The notes under the pieces are model-generated. The model was not told where the DNA came from. It saw nothing but the letters and a program-made list of their open reading frames with translations, and made no database searches. Shown one piece after another: positions 1-6,397 of a DNA stretch of 7,705 nt (positions within the stretch are counted from its first letter, which is position 1; each line of letters begins with the position of its first letter). The stretch is taken from the NCBI GenBank assembly GCA_015487335.1, contig WFPZ01000051.1, positions 1 through 7,705 of the forward strand, written 5' to 3'. Origin of the DNA: Paracoccaceae bacterium (GTDB taxonomy: Bacteria > Pseudomonadota > Alphaproteobacteria > Rhodobacterales > Rhodobacteraceae). A program made the position numbers and the translations under genes.

Positions 1-377
1 AAGCTGAAATCCAGCCCCGGGCAGAGCATCTCGATTTCCGAGATGATCACCGCCGGGTTGGGCAGGGCCGGGGCGATGATCCGGTAACGGCCACGAAAGC
101 CCGAGCGGGTGAGGGCCTGGGCCAGATCGAGGCAGTCGAAGGCCGGGCACAGGAGCGGCGAGAGCACCACGTCGGGGTTCAGAGTCTGCAGAAGCTCCGG
201 CGAGATGTCGTGAAACTCGGCCAGTGCGATCTGGCTGTCCTGCGGCAGGGCGCGGCCCGAGCGTTTCCACTTTTCCACCTCGCCGACGGCGAGGATGATC
301 GGGCGCAGAGAGGTTTCGACCTCGGCCCGAAGTTCGGCGGCCAGGCGGAATCCCGTCTTGTTTCCGATTGCTGTCAT
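1..377 (-). CDS. Unrecognised protein, N-terminal part (3' end outside window)
   Basis: This open frame reads leftward from an ATG at 377-375 and runs without a stop for 125 codons to the window edge, so the C-terminus is not seen. A good Shine-Dalgarno (GAGGA) lies about 4 bases before the ATG on the minus strand, which supports this start. I do not recognise the protein and assign no function. The visible part looks soluble, with no signal peptide or membrane helix. It begins with MTAIGNKTGFRLAAELRAEV, has a Trp/Lys patch (EVEKWKRSGRALP, about residues 33-45), and then a segment NPDVVLSPLLCPAFDCLDLA (67-86) with cysteines at 77 and 82, followed by RGRYRIIAPALPNP (95-108) and CPGLDF (119-124). 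It is divergent from phoR, with 186 bases between the two starts, so shared control is possible but not shown. I have an impression of similar unnamed proteins in Rhodobacterales; this is memory, not a search. Confidence 0.7.
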   Translation of the reverse strand, partial: MTAIGNKTGFRLAAELRAEVETSLRPIILAVGEVEKWKRSGRALPQDSQIALAEFHDISPELLQTLNPDVVLSPLLCPAFDCLDLAQALTRSGFRGRYRIIAPALPNPAVIISEIEMLCPGLDFS

Positions 378-563
378 GCCGTCCTCTTCCCCTTTTCGAT
401 TTCGCGCGCTTCCGGCGGCTTTCCCGTCGAGATTTGCAAAATGCAAAAAAAATTGCAATACTCGCCTTGAAGTTGATGCTCGCCATGCACTCTCGCCTTT
501 ATCCCTCTTTACTTTCCCGATGAATTCTGCCCCTTACTTCGCCATTCGGACCGGCGAGGCGGG
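378..563. other. Divergent intergenic region between the unknown gene and phoR
   Basis: This 186-base gap must hold the start signals of both the leftward unknown gene and rightward phoR. It contains an AT-rich patch at 432-460 with three TGCAA-type sites (separate entry) and a pyrimidine-rich stretch at 491-518. A weak sigma-70-like pair for phoR would be TTGATG (473-478) and CTTTAT (497-502) with 18-base spacing; it is poor and I do not call it a promoter. No Pho-box repeat pair is visible. The phoR Shine-Dalgarno is in GGCGAGGCGGG (553-563). Short frames crossing the region have no ribosome site or recognisable product. Confidence 0.55.
433..459. promoter_or_regulatory. Cluster of TGCAA palindromes, possible operator
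   Basis: In an otherwise GC-rich region, TTTGCAAA (433-440, a perfect palindrome) is followed directly by ATGCAAA (441-447) and, after an A tract, by ATTGCAAT (452-459, also a perfect palindrome). TTGCA-AAA-TGCAA (434-446) is itself a perfect inverted repeat. TTTGCAAA elements are known as sites for ScfR/RamB-type regulators of short-chain acyl-CoA metabolism (for example PccR of Rhodobacter), and TGC-rich palindromes for PhaR. The spacing here does not match the PccR pattern I remember (two TTTGCAAA separated by 4 bases), so the regulator is unknown. The position between divergent starts fits an operator for either gene. Confidence 0.4.
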
Positions 564-1604
564 ATGACGGTGGAAAACGGTGAAGATCTGCTCGACGCTC
601 TGCCTTTCGCGGTGGTGCTGATCGGGCCGGACGAACGGGTGCGCCATGCCAACCCGCCGGCGCGTGCGCTTCTGGGCGAGGGGATGGAGGGGCGCCATTA
701 CATTGCCGTGCTGCGCCATCCGGTCCTGCTGGATTGCATCGAGGCGGCCCTGAGCCGCGGCGAGGTGGCGCGGGGCGAATACCCGGCCTCCGGCACCGCG
801 CCACGGGAAACCTATCGCGTGCAGGCCGCGCCGGTGGCGGGCGAGGGGGGGCATGCGGTGGTGCTCAGCTTCGAGGATGTCACCCATCTGCACGAAGCCG
901 ACCAGATCCGCCGCGATTTCGTGGCCAATGTCAGCCACGAGCTGCGCACCCCGCTCACCGCGCTCATGGGCTACGTGGAAACCCTGCGCGGCGCGGCGCG
1001 CGACGACGCCCGGGCGCGGGAGGTGTTTCTGCAGCGGATGCAGGCCGAGGCCGGGCGGATGAACCGCCTGGTGGGCGATCTGCTGTCCCTGTCGCGAGTG
1101 GAAAGCGACGAGCGGGTGCGCCCCACCGCCCCGGTCGATCTGTCCGCCCTGCTGCATGCGGCGGCCCAGAGCCTCGCGCCGCTGGCCGGATCGCTGCAGG
1201 TGAAGCTGGTTCTGGAGGGTGTCGAAAGCCCCCATGAGGTGCCCGGAGACGGCGACCAGCTGGTGCAGGTCTTTTCCAACCTCATCGAAAACGCGATCAA
1301 GTACGGCGCCCGCCCGGGCACGGTGACGGTGCGGCTGTCCGGGCCTGCGCACGAGCCTGCGCTGCGCGGGCCGGCGGTGCGCATCGACGTCCACGACGAG
1401 GGCGAGGGCATCGACCCGATCCACATTCCCCGTCTGACCGAGCGCTTCTATCGCGTGGACAGCCACCGCTCGCGCGAGATGGGGGGCACCGGGCTGGGGC
1501 TGGCGATCGTCAAGCACATCGTCAACCGCCATCGCGGGCGGCTGCGGATTTCCAGCACGCCGGGGCAGGGGAGCTGCTTTTCCGTCATCCTGCCGGCCGG
1601 TTGA
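564..1604 (+). CDS. phoR: Phosphate regulon sensor histidine kinase PhoR, form without membrane segments
   Basis: This 346-residue histidine kinase should autophosphorylate and pass phosphate to PhoB when phosphate is low. A PAS-like segment covers about residues 8-108 (LDALPFAVVLIGPDERVRHAN onward). The HisKA phosphoacceptor box is FVANVSHELRTPLTAL with His125. The ATPase domain has the N box NLIENAIKYG (239-248), G1 DEGEGI (278-283), F box TERFYRVD (292-299) and G2 GGTGLGL (307-313), all intact. E. coli PhoR is 431 residues with an N-terminal membrane anchor; here no hydrophobic helix precedes the PAS region, so the enzyme is probably cytosolic or recruited by protein contact. The ATG at 564 has GAGG about 5 bases upstream; no in-frame ATG upstream was found in the bases checked. 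It is followed by a likely terminator and then the pst operon. The name rests on kinase motifs plus location beside pst-phoU-phoB; a generic kinase is the unlikely alternative. Confidence 0.93.
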   Translation: MTVENGEDLLDALPFAVVLIGPDERVRHANPPARALLGEGMEGRHYIAVLRHPVLLDCIEAALSRGEVARGEYPASGTAPRETYRVQAAPVAGEGGHAVVLSFEDVTHLHEADQIRRDFVANVSHELRTPLTALMGYVETLRGAARDDARAREVFLQRMQAEAGRMNRLVGDLLSLSRVESDERVRPTAPVDLSALLHAAAQSLAPLAGSLQVKLVLEGVESPHEVPGDGDQLVQVFSNLIENAIKYGARPGTVTVRLSGPAHEPALRGPAVRIDVHDEGEGIDPIHIPRLTERFYRVDSHRSREMGGTGLGLAIVKHIVNRHRGRLRISSTPGQGSCFSVILPAG

Positions 1605-1611
1605 GAGGGCG

Positions 1612-1635
1612 CCTGCCTCCGGCGGGGATATTTTT
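1612..1635 (+). terminator. Likely intrinsic terminator of phoR / recurrent family motif
   Basis: CCTGCC (1612-1617) can pair with GGCGGG (1621-1626), with one G-U pair and a TCC loop, and is followed by GATATTTTT with five T's. It begins 8 bases after the phoR stop. The core CTCCGGCGGGGATATTT resembles a motif I have often seen between genes in Rhodobacteraceae genomes; that is recollection. The stem is short, so termination may be partial. Confidence 0.55.
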
Positions 1636-1661
1636 CAGGCATTGAAAGGAAAAACCTTCGC

Positions 1662-1701
1662 CTGTCATGAAACTGTTACAAAACCATCACAAAAGCATTG
1701 C
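1662..1701 (+). promoter_or_regulatory. Tandem Pho box upstream of pstS (PhoB binding site)
   Basis: Four heptamers start exactly 11 bases apart: CTGTCAT (1662), CTGTTAC (1673), CCATCAC (1684) and GCATTGC (1695), separated by A-rich 4-base spacers GAAA, AAAA and AAAA. The first pair, CTGTCATGAAACTGTTAC, is very close to the classical Pho-box half-site CTGTCAT repeated every 11 bases, which binds a PhoB dimer in place of a -35 element. The third unit is a weaker match and the fourth is marginal. No convincing -10 hexamer is visible downstream (CAGATC at 1712-1717 is only a rough candidate). It lies 75-114 bases before the pstS ATG and is expected to switch on the whole pst-phoU-phoB operon under phosphate limitation. 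Confidence 0.85.
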
Positions 1702-1763
1702 CGAAACGAGTCAGATCAGGCCGCGCATCGGGGGCGGGCGGACCGCTCCCGGGACATGAAACC

Positions 1764-1769
1764 AGGAGA
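1764..1769 (+). promoter_or_regulatory. Ribosome binding site of pstS
   Basis: AGGAGA sits 6 bases before the ATG at 1776. It decides the pstS start against a longer in-frame reading from a TTG at 1698, which would overlap the Pho box and place 26 charged residues before the signal peptide. Confidence 0.85.
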
Positions 1770-1775
1770 AATCGA

Positions 1776-2831
1776 ATGTCACTCTTGAAGCTCTCTGCCC
1801 AGGCCGCCCTGATCGCGGCGCTGTCGGCGGGCGCGGCTGCGGCGCGCGAACAGATTCGCGTCGTGGGGTCGTCCACCGTCTTTCCCTATTCCCAGGCGGC
1901 GGCCGAGGAATTCGCCAATCTCACCGGATTTCCCGCCCCGGTGGTGGAATCGACCGGCACCGGCGGCGGCATGAAGATCTTCTGCGGCGGCGTCGGCGAG
2001 CAGTTCCCTGACGTCACCGGCGCCTCGCGGGCGATGAAGCGCTCCGAATACGAGCTGTGCCGGGAAAACGGCGTGACCGACATCACCGAGGCGATGATCG
2101 GCTATGACGGGCTGACCATCGCGGTGTCGCGTGACAACGAATACGACTGGGATCTGACCGAGAAGCAGATCTACCTCGCCCTGGCGGCGCAGGTGCCTGT
2201 CGATGGCGAATGGGCGGACAACCCCTATCGCAGGTGGTCCGAGATCGACCCCGCGCTGCCCGACGTGGAGATCCTCGCCTACGGCCCGCCGCCCACCTCC
2301 GGCACCCGTGACGCCTTCGTGGAACTGGCGATGTTCGATGGCTGCGAGGCGCTGGACTTCGTGCAGCAGAAGAAGGCCTCGATGGAGAAGAAGGAGTTCA
2401 AGAGCTGGCGCAAGCAGAACTGCTCGCGCATGCGCCAGGACGGCCCCTTCGTGGAGGCGGGCGAGAACGACAACCTGATCGTGCAGCGCCTCGAGGCAGA
2501 CCCCAACGCGCTGGGCATCTTCGGCTATTCCTTCCTTTACGAGAACGCCGACAAGCTGAAGGCGGTGCGCGTCAACGGCATCGAGCCCACCCCCGAAACC
2601 ATCGCCGATTTCTCCTACGATATCGCGCGCCCGCTCTACATCTACATCAAGAACGCCCATCGCGGCGTGATCCCGGGGCTGGAGGAATTCCTCGCCGAAT
2701 ACGTCTCGGAGGAATCGCTGGGCGACGGCGGCTATCAGCAGGAGCGCGGGCTGACGGTGCTGGCGCCGGAAATCCTTGAAAAGGTACAGAACGACGTGCT
2801 GAACGCGGTGCCCATGAAGGCGCCGAAGTAA
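1776..2831 (+). CDS. pstS: Periplasmic phosphate-binding protein PstS
   Basis: This 351-residue protein is the soluble receptor of the Pst ABC importer and delivers inorganic phosphate to PstC/PstA. A Sec signal peptide covers residues 1-23 (hydrophobic core AQAALIAALSAGAAAA, likely cleavage before REQ). The mature chain starts with the phosphate-contacting loop IRVVGSSTVFP (27-37), followed by STGTGGG (59-65), the GASRAM segment (82-87) and PPPTSGTRDAF (171-181), whose SGTR is the second anion-binding loop typical of PstS. It belongs to the longer PstS type with an insertion around residues 190-232. Four cysteines of the mature protein (70, 95, 190, 216) could form two periplasmic disulfides; this is inference. 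There is no lipobox, so it should be free in the periplasm. It is the first gene after the Pho box, and a hairpin separates it from pstC, which fits the high PstS output usually needed. Confidence 0.95.
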   Translation: MSLLKLSAQAALIAALSAGAAAAREQIRVVGSSTVFPYSQAAAEEFANLTGFPAPVVESTGTGGGMKIFCGGVGEQFPDVTGASRAMKRSEYELCRENGVTDITEAMIGYDGLTIAVSRDNEYDWDLTEKQIYLALAAQVPVDGEWADNPYRRWSEIDPALPDVEILAYGPPPTSGTRDAFVELAMFDGCEALDFVQQKKASMEKKEFKSWRKQNCSRMRQDGPFVEAGENDNLIVQRLEADPNALGIFGYSFLYENADKLKAVRVNGIEPTPETIADFSYDIARPLYIYIKNAHRGVIPGLEEFLAEYVSEESLGDGGYQQERGLTVLAPEILEKVQNDVLNAVPMKAPK

Positions 2832-2849
2832 CCGGCAGAAAGAAAACGG

Positions 2850-2876
2850 GTGCCGCCCCCATCGCCGGGGCGGCAC
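2850..2876 (+). terminator. Strong intercistronic hairpin between pstS and pstC
   Basis: GTGCCGCCCC (2850-2859) and GGGGCGGCAC (2867-2876) form a perfect 10-bp, nearly all G/C stem with a 7-base loop (CATCGCC). No T run follows, so it is not a standard intrinsic terminator. A 3'-end stabiliser or processing barrier that favours pstS mRNA over the downstream genes is more likely. It starts 18 bases after the pstS stop and ends 27 bases before the preferred pstC start. An in-frame GTG inside the left arm (2850) is unlikely to be a translation start for the same reason. Confidence 0.75.
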
Positions 2877-2889
2877 TGCATTGAAGGAC

Positions 2890-2895
2890 GAGGGG
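2890..2895 (+). promoter_or_regulatory. Ribosome binding site that decides the pstC start
   Basis: GAGGGG lies 8 bases before the GTG at 2904. The rival GTG at 2850 has no such signal and is buried in the hairpin, so translation is placed at 2904. Confidence 0.65.
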
Positions 2896-2903
2896 CTGAA
2901 CAG

Positions 2904-4280
2904 GTGCTGGGACTGACCTTCCTGATCATCGTCGCGGCGGCGGCTGTTGCCTATGCGCTGAACCTGCGGGCGGCGCGCCGGCTGTGGGCCGAGGGCGCGC
3001 GGCTGCATTCGATCACCACCTTCCACGCGCTCTATGCCCTCTTCCTGGCGGCGCTGCCGGCCTTCGTCTTTCTGGTTCTGTGGCTGGCGCTTTCGGGGCC
3101 GGTGATCGGGGCGCTGGTGCTCTCGGGCCTGCCCGAGGAGGTGATCTCCGGCGCCACCAGGGCGCAGGAAAACCTGCTGCTGTCGGAAATCCGCTCTCTG
3201 GCCCGCGGCCAGGCCTTCGGCGAGCCCGAGCCCTGGAAGGCCGCCGCTGCCGCCCGGCTTGTCGCGCTGGAGGCAACGGCGCGCTGGGCCCAGCTGGCGC
3301 TGGTCAGCCTGATCGCCGCGGCGGGGCTGGTCTACGCGCGCACGCGGGTTTCGCCCGCCTTCCGGGCCCGCCAGAGGGTGGAGCGGATCATCACCGGGCT
3401 GCTGGTCTTCTGCTCGCTGGTGGCGATCTTCACCACCGTCGGCATCGTCGCCTCGCTGTTCGTCGAATCGATGCGCTTCTTCGCCCGGGTTCCCTTCTTC
3501 GAGTTCTTCTTCGGCACCAACTGGGAGCCCCAGATCCCGATTCGCGAGGATCAGGTGGCCGGGGCAGGGGCCTTCGGCTGGCTGCCGGTGCTGCTGGGGA
3601 CCATGGTGATCACCGTGGTGGCGCTGCTGGTGGCGCTGCCGATCGGGCTGCTCTCGGCCATCTACCTCAACGAGTTCGCCTCTGCCCGGCTGCGCGCCGT
3701 GGCCAAGCCGGTGCTGGAAATTCTGGCCGGCGTGCCGACGGTGGTCTATGGCTTCTTCGCGGTGCTGGTCGTCGCCCCGGCGCTGCGTCAGGCGGGGCAG
3801 GCGCTGGGGGTGGATGTCTCGCCCAATACCGCGCTGGCCGCCGGCGGCACCATGGGGATCATGCTGATCCCGTTCATCTCGTCGTTCACCGACGATGCGC
3901 TCTCGGCGGTGCCGCGCAGCTTGCGCGACGGCTCCCTGGCGCTGGGGGCGACCCGTGGCGAGACCGTGGCCAAGGTGCTGTTTCCGGCCGCCATTCCCGG
4001 CATCGTCGGCGGCGTGCTGCTGGCCGTCAGCCGCGCCATCGGCGAGACCATGATCGTGGTGATGGCCGCCGGGCTGATCGCCCGGATGACGATCAACCCG
4101 CTCGATTCGGTCACCACCGTCACGGTGCAGATCGTCACCCTGCTGATCGGCGACACCTCCTTCGACAACCCCAAGACGCTGGCCGCCTTCGCGCTGGGGA
4201 TGATGCTGTTCCTCGTCACGCTGGGGGTCAACATCGTGGCCCTGCGCGTGGTGCGCAAATACCGTGAACTCTATGACTGA
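2904..4280 (+). CDS. pstC: Phosphate ABC transporter permease PstC, long form
   Basis: This is one of the two inner-membrane channel subunits of the Pst importer. The GTG start at 2904 gives 458 residues beginning with a membrane helix (LTFLIIVAAAAVAYAL, 4-19). A longer frame from GTG 2850 would add 18 polar residues read through a hairpin. The N-terminal region (1-160) has helices near 2-19, 42-64 and 128-144 and is absent from the 319-residue E. coli PstC; it matches the long PstC type of many alphaproteobacteria (Pfam DUF3708, as I remember it). The core permease follows, with helices near 161-187, 227-254, 275-293, 312-328, 361-392 and 425-448. The ABC-contact (EAA) loop is GSLALGATRGETVAKVLFP (343-361), and the AIGET motif (378-382) is typical of PstC. 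Its last 8 bases overlap pstA, suggesting coupled translation. Confidence 0.93.
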   Translation: MLGLTFLIIVAAAAVAYALNLRAARRLWAEGARLHSITTFHALYALFLAALPAFVFLVLWLALSGPVIGALVLSGLPEEVISGATRAQENLLLSEIRSLARGQAFGEPEPWKAAAAARLVALEATARWAQLALVSLIAAAGLVYARTRVSPAFRARQRVERIITGLLVFCSLVAIFTTVGIVASLFVESMRFFARVPFFEFFFGTNWEPQIPIREDQVAGAGAFGWLPVLLGTMVITVVALLVALPIGLLSAIYLNEFASARLRAVAKPVLEILAGVPTVVYGFFAVLVVAPALRQAGQALGVDVSPNTALAAGGTMGIMLIPFISSFTDDALSAVPRSLRDGSLALGATRGETVAKVLFPAAIPGIVGGVLLAVSRAIGETMIVVMAAGLIARMTINPLDSVTTVTVQIVTLLIGDTSFDNPKTLAAFALGMMLFLVTLGVNIVALRVVRKYRELYD

Positions 4281-5574
4281 GCCTGACATGACACAATCGC
4301 CACCGGCCGAACGCAAGGTCGACTGGAAGGACCCGCAGCTGGCCGCCACGTTGCGTGCCCGCCATGCCCGCGAGCGGCGGCTGAAGCTTCTGGGGCTGGC
4401 CTCGCTGGGGGCGGCGTTTGCGATGCTGTTCATCCTGCTGGCCTCGCTCGCGGCCTCGGGCTACAAGGCCTTCGTCCAGACCCACGTGACGATGGATTTC
4501 ATCATCTCCGAGCAGAACGTGAGCCCGGACAAGCCGGAAAAAGGCAAGTATCGCAAGGTCGTGGCGGAAAGTCTTCAGGCAGTCTTTCCGGAGGTGAGCC
4601 GCAAGGAGATGCGCCAGCTGCGCAAGATCCTCTCCAACGGCGCGCAATACATGGTGCGCGATGCGGTGGTGGCGGACCCTTCCCTGATCGGCGGGGTGCT
4701 GCGGCTGACGGTGCCGGTTTCGGACCCGTATGACCAGCTCAACAAGGGCGAGATCGACCGCGCCACGCCCGAGGCCAACCGCCGGCTGTCGGACCGCGAG
4801 ATCGCCTGGTTCGACCGCCTGAAGGAGGCGGGGATGATCTCAACTCCGTTCAACAAGGCATTGTTCCTGAACGCGGATTCCAGATTTCCGGAACTGGCCG
4901 GCCTGAAGGGCGCCCTGTGGGGCTCCTTCTACGCGCTGCTGGTGTGCTTCCTGCTGTCCTTTCCCATCGGGATCGGCGCGGCCATCTATCTTGAGGAATT
5001 CGCCCCCAGAAACCGCTTCACCGACATCATCGAGGTCAACATCAACAACCTCGCGGCGGTGCCCTCGGTGGTGTTCGGCCTCTTGGCGCTGGCGGTATTC
5101 CTGGGCTGGTTCAACCTGCCGCGCTCGGCCGCCTTCGTGGGCGGCATGACGCTGGCGCTGATGACCCTGCCCACCATCATCATCGCCACCCGCGCCGCGC
5201 TCAAGGCGGTGCCGCCCTCGATCCGCGAGGCGGCGCTGGGGCTGGGGGCCTCGCGCCAGCAGGTGGTCTTCGGCCATGTGCTGCCGCTGGCCATGCCGGG
5301 CATCCTCACGGGCACCATCATCGGCCTTGCCCAGGCCCTGGGCGAAACCGCGCCGCTGCTGCTGATCGGGATGAACGCCTTCATCACCTCGGCGCCCGAA
5401 AGCGCCTTCGAGCCCGCCACCGCGCTGCCCACCCAGATCTTCATCTGGGCCGACAGCCCCGAGCGCGGCTTCGCGGCGCGCACCTCCGCCGCGATCCTGG
5501 TGCTGCTGGGCTTCCTGATCATCATGAATCTGACCGCGGTGATCCTGCGCCGCAAGTTCGAGAGAAAATGGTAA
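4273..5574 (+). CDS. pstA: Phosphate ABC transporter permease PstA, with N-terminal extension
   Basis: This is the second channel subunit, pairing with PstC. Starting at ATG 4273 it has 433 residues, against 296 in E. coli PstA. In-frame alternatives are GTG 4264 and ATG 4288; none has a clear Shine-Dalgarno, and 4273 is chosen for its overlap with the pstC stop. A basic cytoplasmic N-terminus leads into helix 1 (about 39-62), then a soluble, probably periplasmic stretch of some 150 residues (63-212) rich in charged residues. This corresponds to the DUF3333-type domain found in front of PstA in rhizobia and relatives (family assignment from memory). The permease core has helices near 214-239, 258-279, 289-310, 341-365 and 404-425. 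The EAA loop is EAALGLGASRQQVVFGHVLP (319-338), and ALGETAPLL (355-363) is a PstA hallmark. Its end overlaps pstB by 7 bases. Confidence 0.93.
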   Translation: MTEPDMTQSPPAERKVDWKDPQLAATLRARHARERRLKLLGLASLGAAFAMLFILLASLAASGYKAFVQTHVTMDFIISEQNVSPDKPEKGKYRKVVAESLQAVFPEVSRKEMRQLRKILSNGAQYMVRDAVVADPSLIGGVLRLTVPVSDPYDQLNKGEIDRATPEANRRLSDREIAWFDRLKEAGMISTPFNKALFLNADSRFPELAGLKGALWGSFYALLVCFLLSFPIGIGAAIYLEEFAPRNRFTDIIEVNINNLAAVPSVVFGLLALAVFLGWFNLPRSAAFVGGMTLALMTLPTIIIATRAALKAVPPSIREAALGLGASRQQVVFGHVLPLAMPGILTGTIIGLAQALGETAPLLLIGMNAFITSAPESAFEPATALPTQIFIWADSPERGFAARTSAAILVLLGFLIIMNLTAVILRRKFERKW

Positions 5575-6383
5575 TGCAACCGGAGAACAGCCAAGTGACC
5601 CAGCAAGAGACCGGGGCCGGGGGCGGGGAGATCAAGATCTCGGCCCGCGACGTGCAGGTCCATTACGGCGACAACCACGCCCTGCGAGATGTCTCGGTGG
5701 ACATCCGCGACAAGATGGTCACCGCCTTCATCGGCCCCTCGGGCTGCGGCAAGTCCACCTTCCTGCGCTGCCTCAACCGGATGAACGACACCATCGAGGA
5801 CTGCCGGGTGGAGGGCGACATCCGCCTTGACGGAGAGGACATCTACGCCCCCGAGGTGGACCCGGTGCACTTGCGCGCCCGCGTCGGCATGGTGTTTCAG
5901 AAGCCCAACCCGTTTCCGAAGTCGATCTATGACAACGTGGCCTACGGGCCGCGCATCCACGGCCTTGCGAAGAACAAGGCGGAACTTGATGAAATCGTTG
6001 AAAAATCCCTGCGCCGGGGGGCGATCTGGGACGAGGTGAAGGACAGGCTGGACGCCCCCGGCACCTCGCTTTCGGGCGGCCAGCAGCAGCGGCTGTGCAT
6101 CGCCCGCGCCATCGCCACCTCGCCGGAGGTGCTGCTGATGGACGAGCCCTGCTCGGCGCTCGACCCGATCGCCACCGCCCAGATCGAAGAGCTGATCGAC
6201 GAGCTGCGCCGCCAGTTCTGCGTGGTCATGGTGACCCATTCCATGCAGCAGGCGGCCCGGGTCAGCCAGCGCACTGCCTTCTTTCACCTCGGCCAGCTTG
6301 TGGAATACGGCGAGACGGGGCAGATTTTCACCAATCCGTCGGATCCGCGCACCGAAAGCTACATCACCGGACGGATCGGCTAG
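5568..6383 (+). CDS. pstB: Phosphate ABC transporter ATP-binding protein PstB
   Basis: This 271-residue ATPase drives phosphate import and in the Pho system also reports transport activity to PhoU/PhoR. All ATP-binding-cassette motifs are intact: Walker A GPSGCGKST (56-64), Q loop Gln111 in VFQKPNPFPKSIYDNVAYG (109-127, a strongly PstB-specific stretch), signature LSGGQQQR (168-175), Walker B VLLMDEP (188-194) and the switch His224. The start is ambiguous. ATG 5568 overlaps the pstA stop, with a weak GAGAGA upstream. ATG 5574 shares one base with the pstA TAA. GTG 5595 has GGAG 9 bases before it. The first 20 residues are low in conservation and uncharged in pattern, so any of the three is possible; 5568 is used here. 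The gap to phoU is 14 bases. Confidence 0.95.
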   Translation: MVMQPENSQVTQQETGAGGGEIKISARDVQVHYGDNHALRDVSVDIRDKMVTAFIGPSGCGKSTFLRCLNRMNDTIEDCRVEGDIRLDGEDIYAPEVDPVHLRARVGMVFQKPNPFPKSIYDNVAYGPRIHGLAKNKAELDEIVEKSLRRGAIWDEVKDRLDAPGTSLSGGQQQRLCIARAIATSPEVLLMDEPCSALDPIATAQIEELIDELRRQFCVVMVTHSMQQAARVSQRTAFFHLGQLVEYGETGQIFTNPSDPRTESYITGRIG

Positions 6384-6397
6384 GGGAGAGAAGACCC

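Noticed and set aside
371..377. CTGTCAT at the start codon of the leftward gene, as a Pho half-site
   Set aside because: No second half-site is found 11 bases to either side, and the bases are the start ATGACAG of the gene. Coincidence is likely.
210..567. Two short plus-strand frames across the divergent region (86 and 90 codons)
   Set aside because: They begin inside the leftward gene, have no ribosome site and show no recognisable features.
534..1532. 332-codon minus-strand frame opposite phoR
   Set aside because: phoR on the plus strand has every kinase motif; the reverse frame is His/Arg/Gln-rich with no recognisable domain.
2850..2903. Longer pstC from GTG 2850
   Set aside because: The start would be in the hairpin stem, no ribosome site precedes it, and the extra 18 residues are polar and unlike a PstC N-terminus.
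1779..4433. Very long open frame (884 codons) on the minus strand, opposite pstS and pstC
   Set aside because: It lies antisense to two certain genes. Its product is rich in His, Arg, Gln and Gly with no domain, as expected when a GC-rich gene is read on the other strand.
4986..6287. 433-codon minus-strand frame opposite pstA and pstB
   Set aside because: It is a shadow of intact pstA and pstB with biased composition and no plausible product.
6095..6397. Upstream extension of the phoU frame inside pstB
   Set aside because: The 101 added residues are an out-of-frame reading of pstB; a clear ribosome site and ATG at 6398 give the exact family length.
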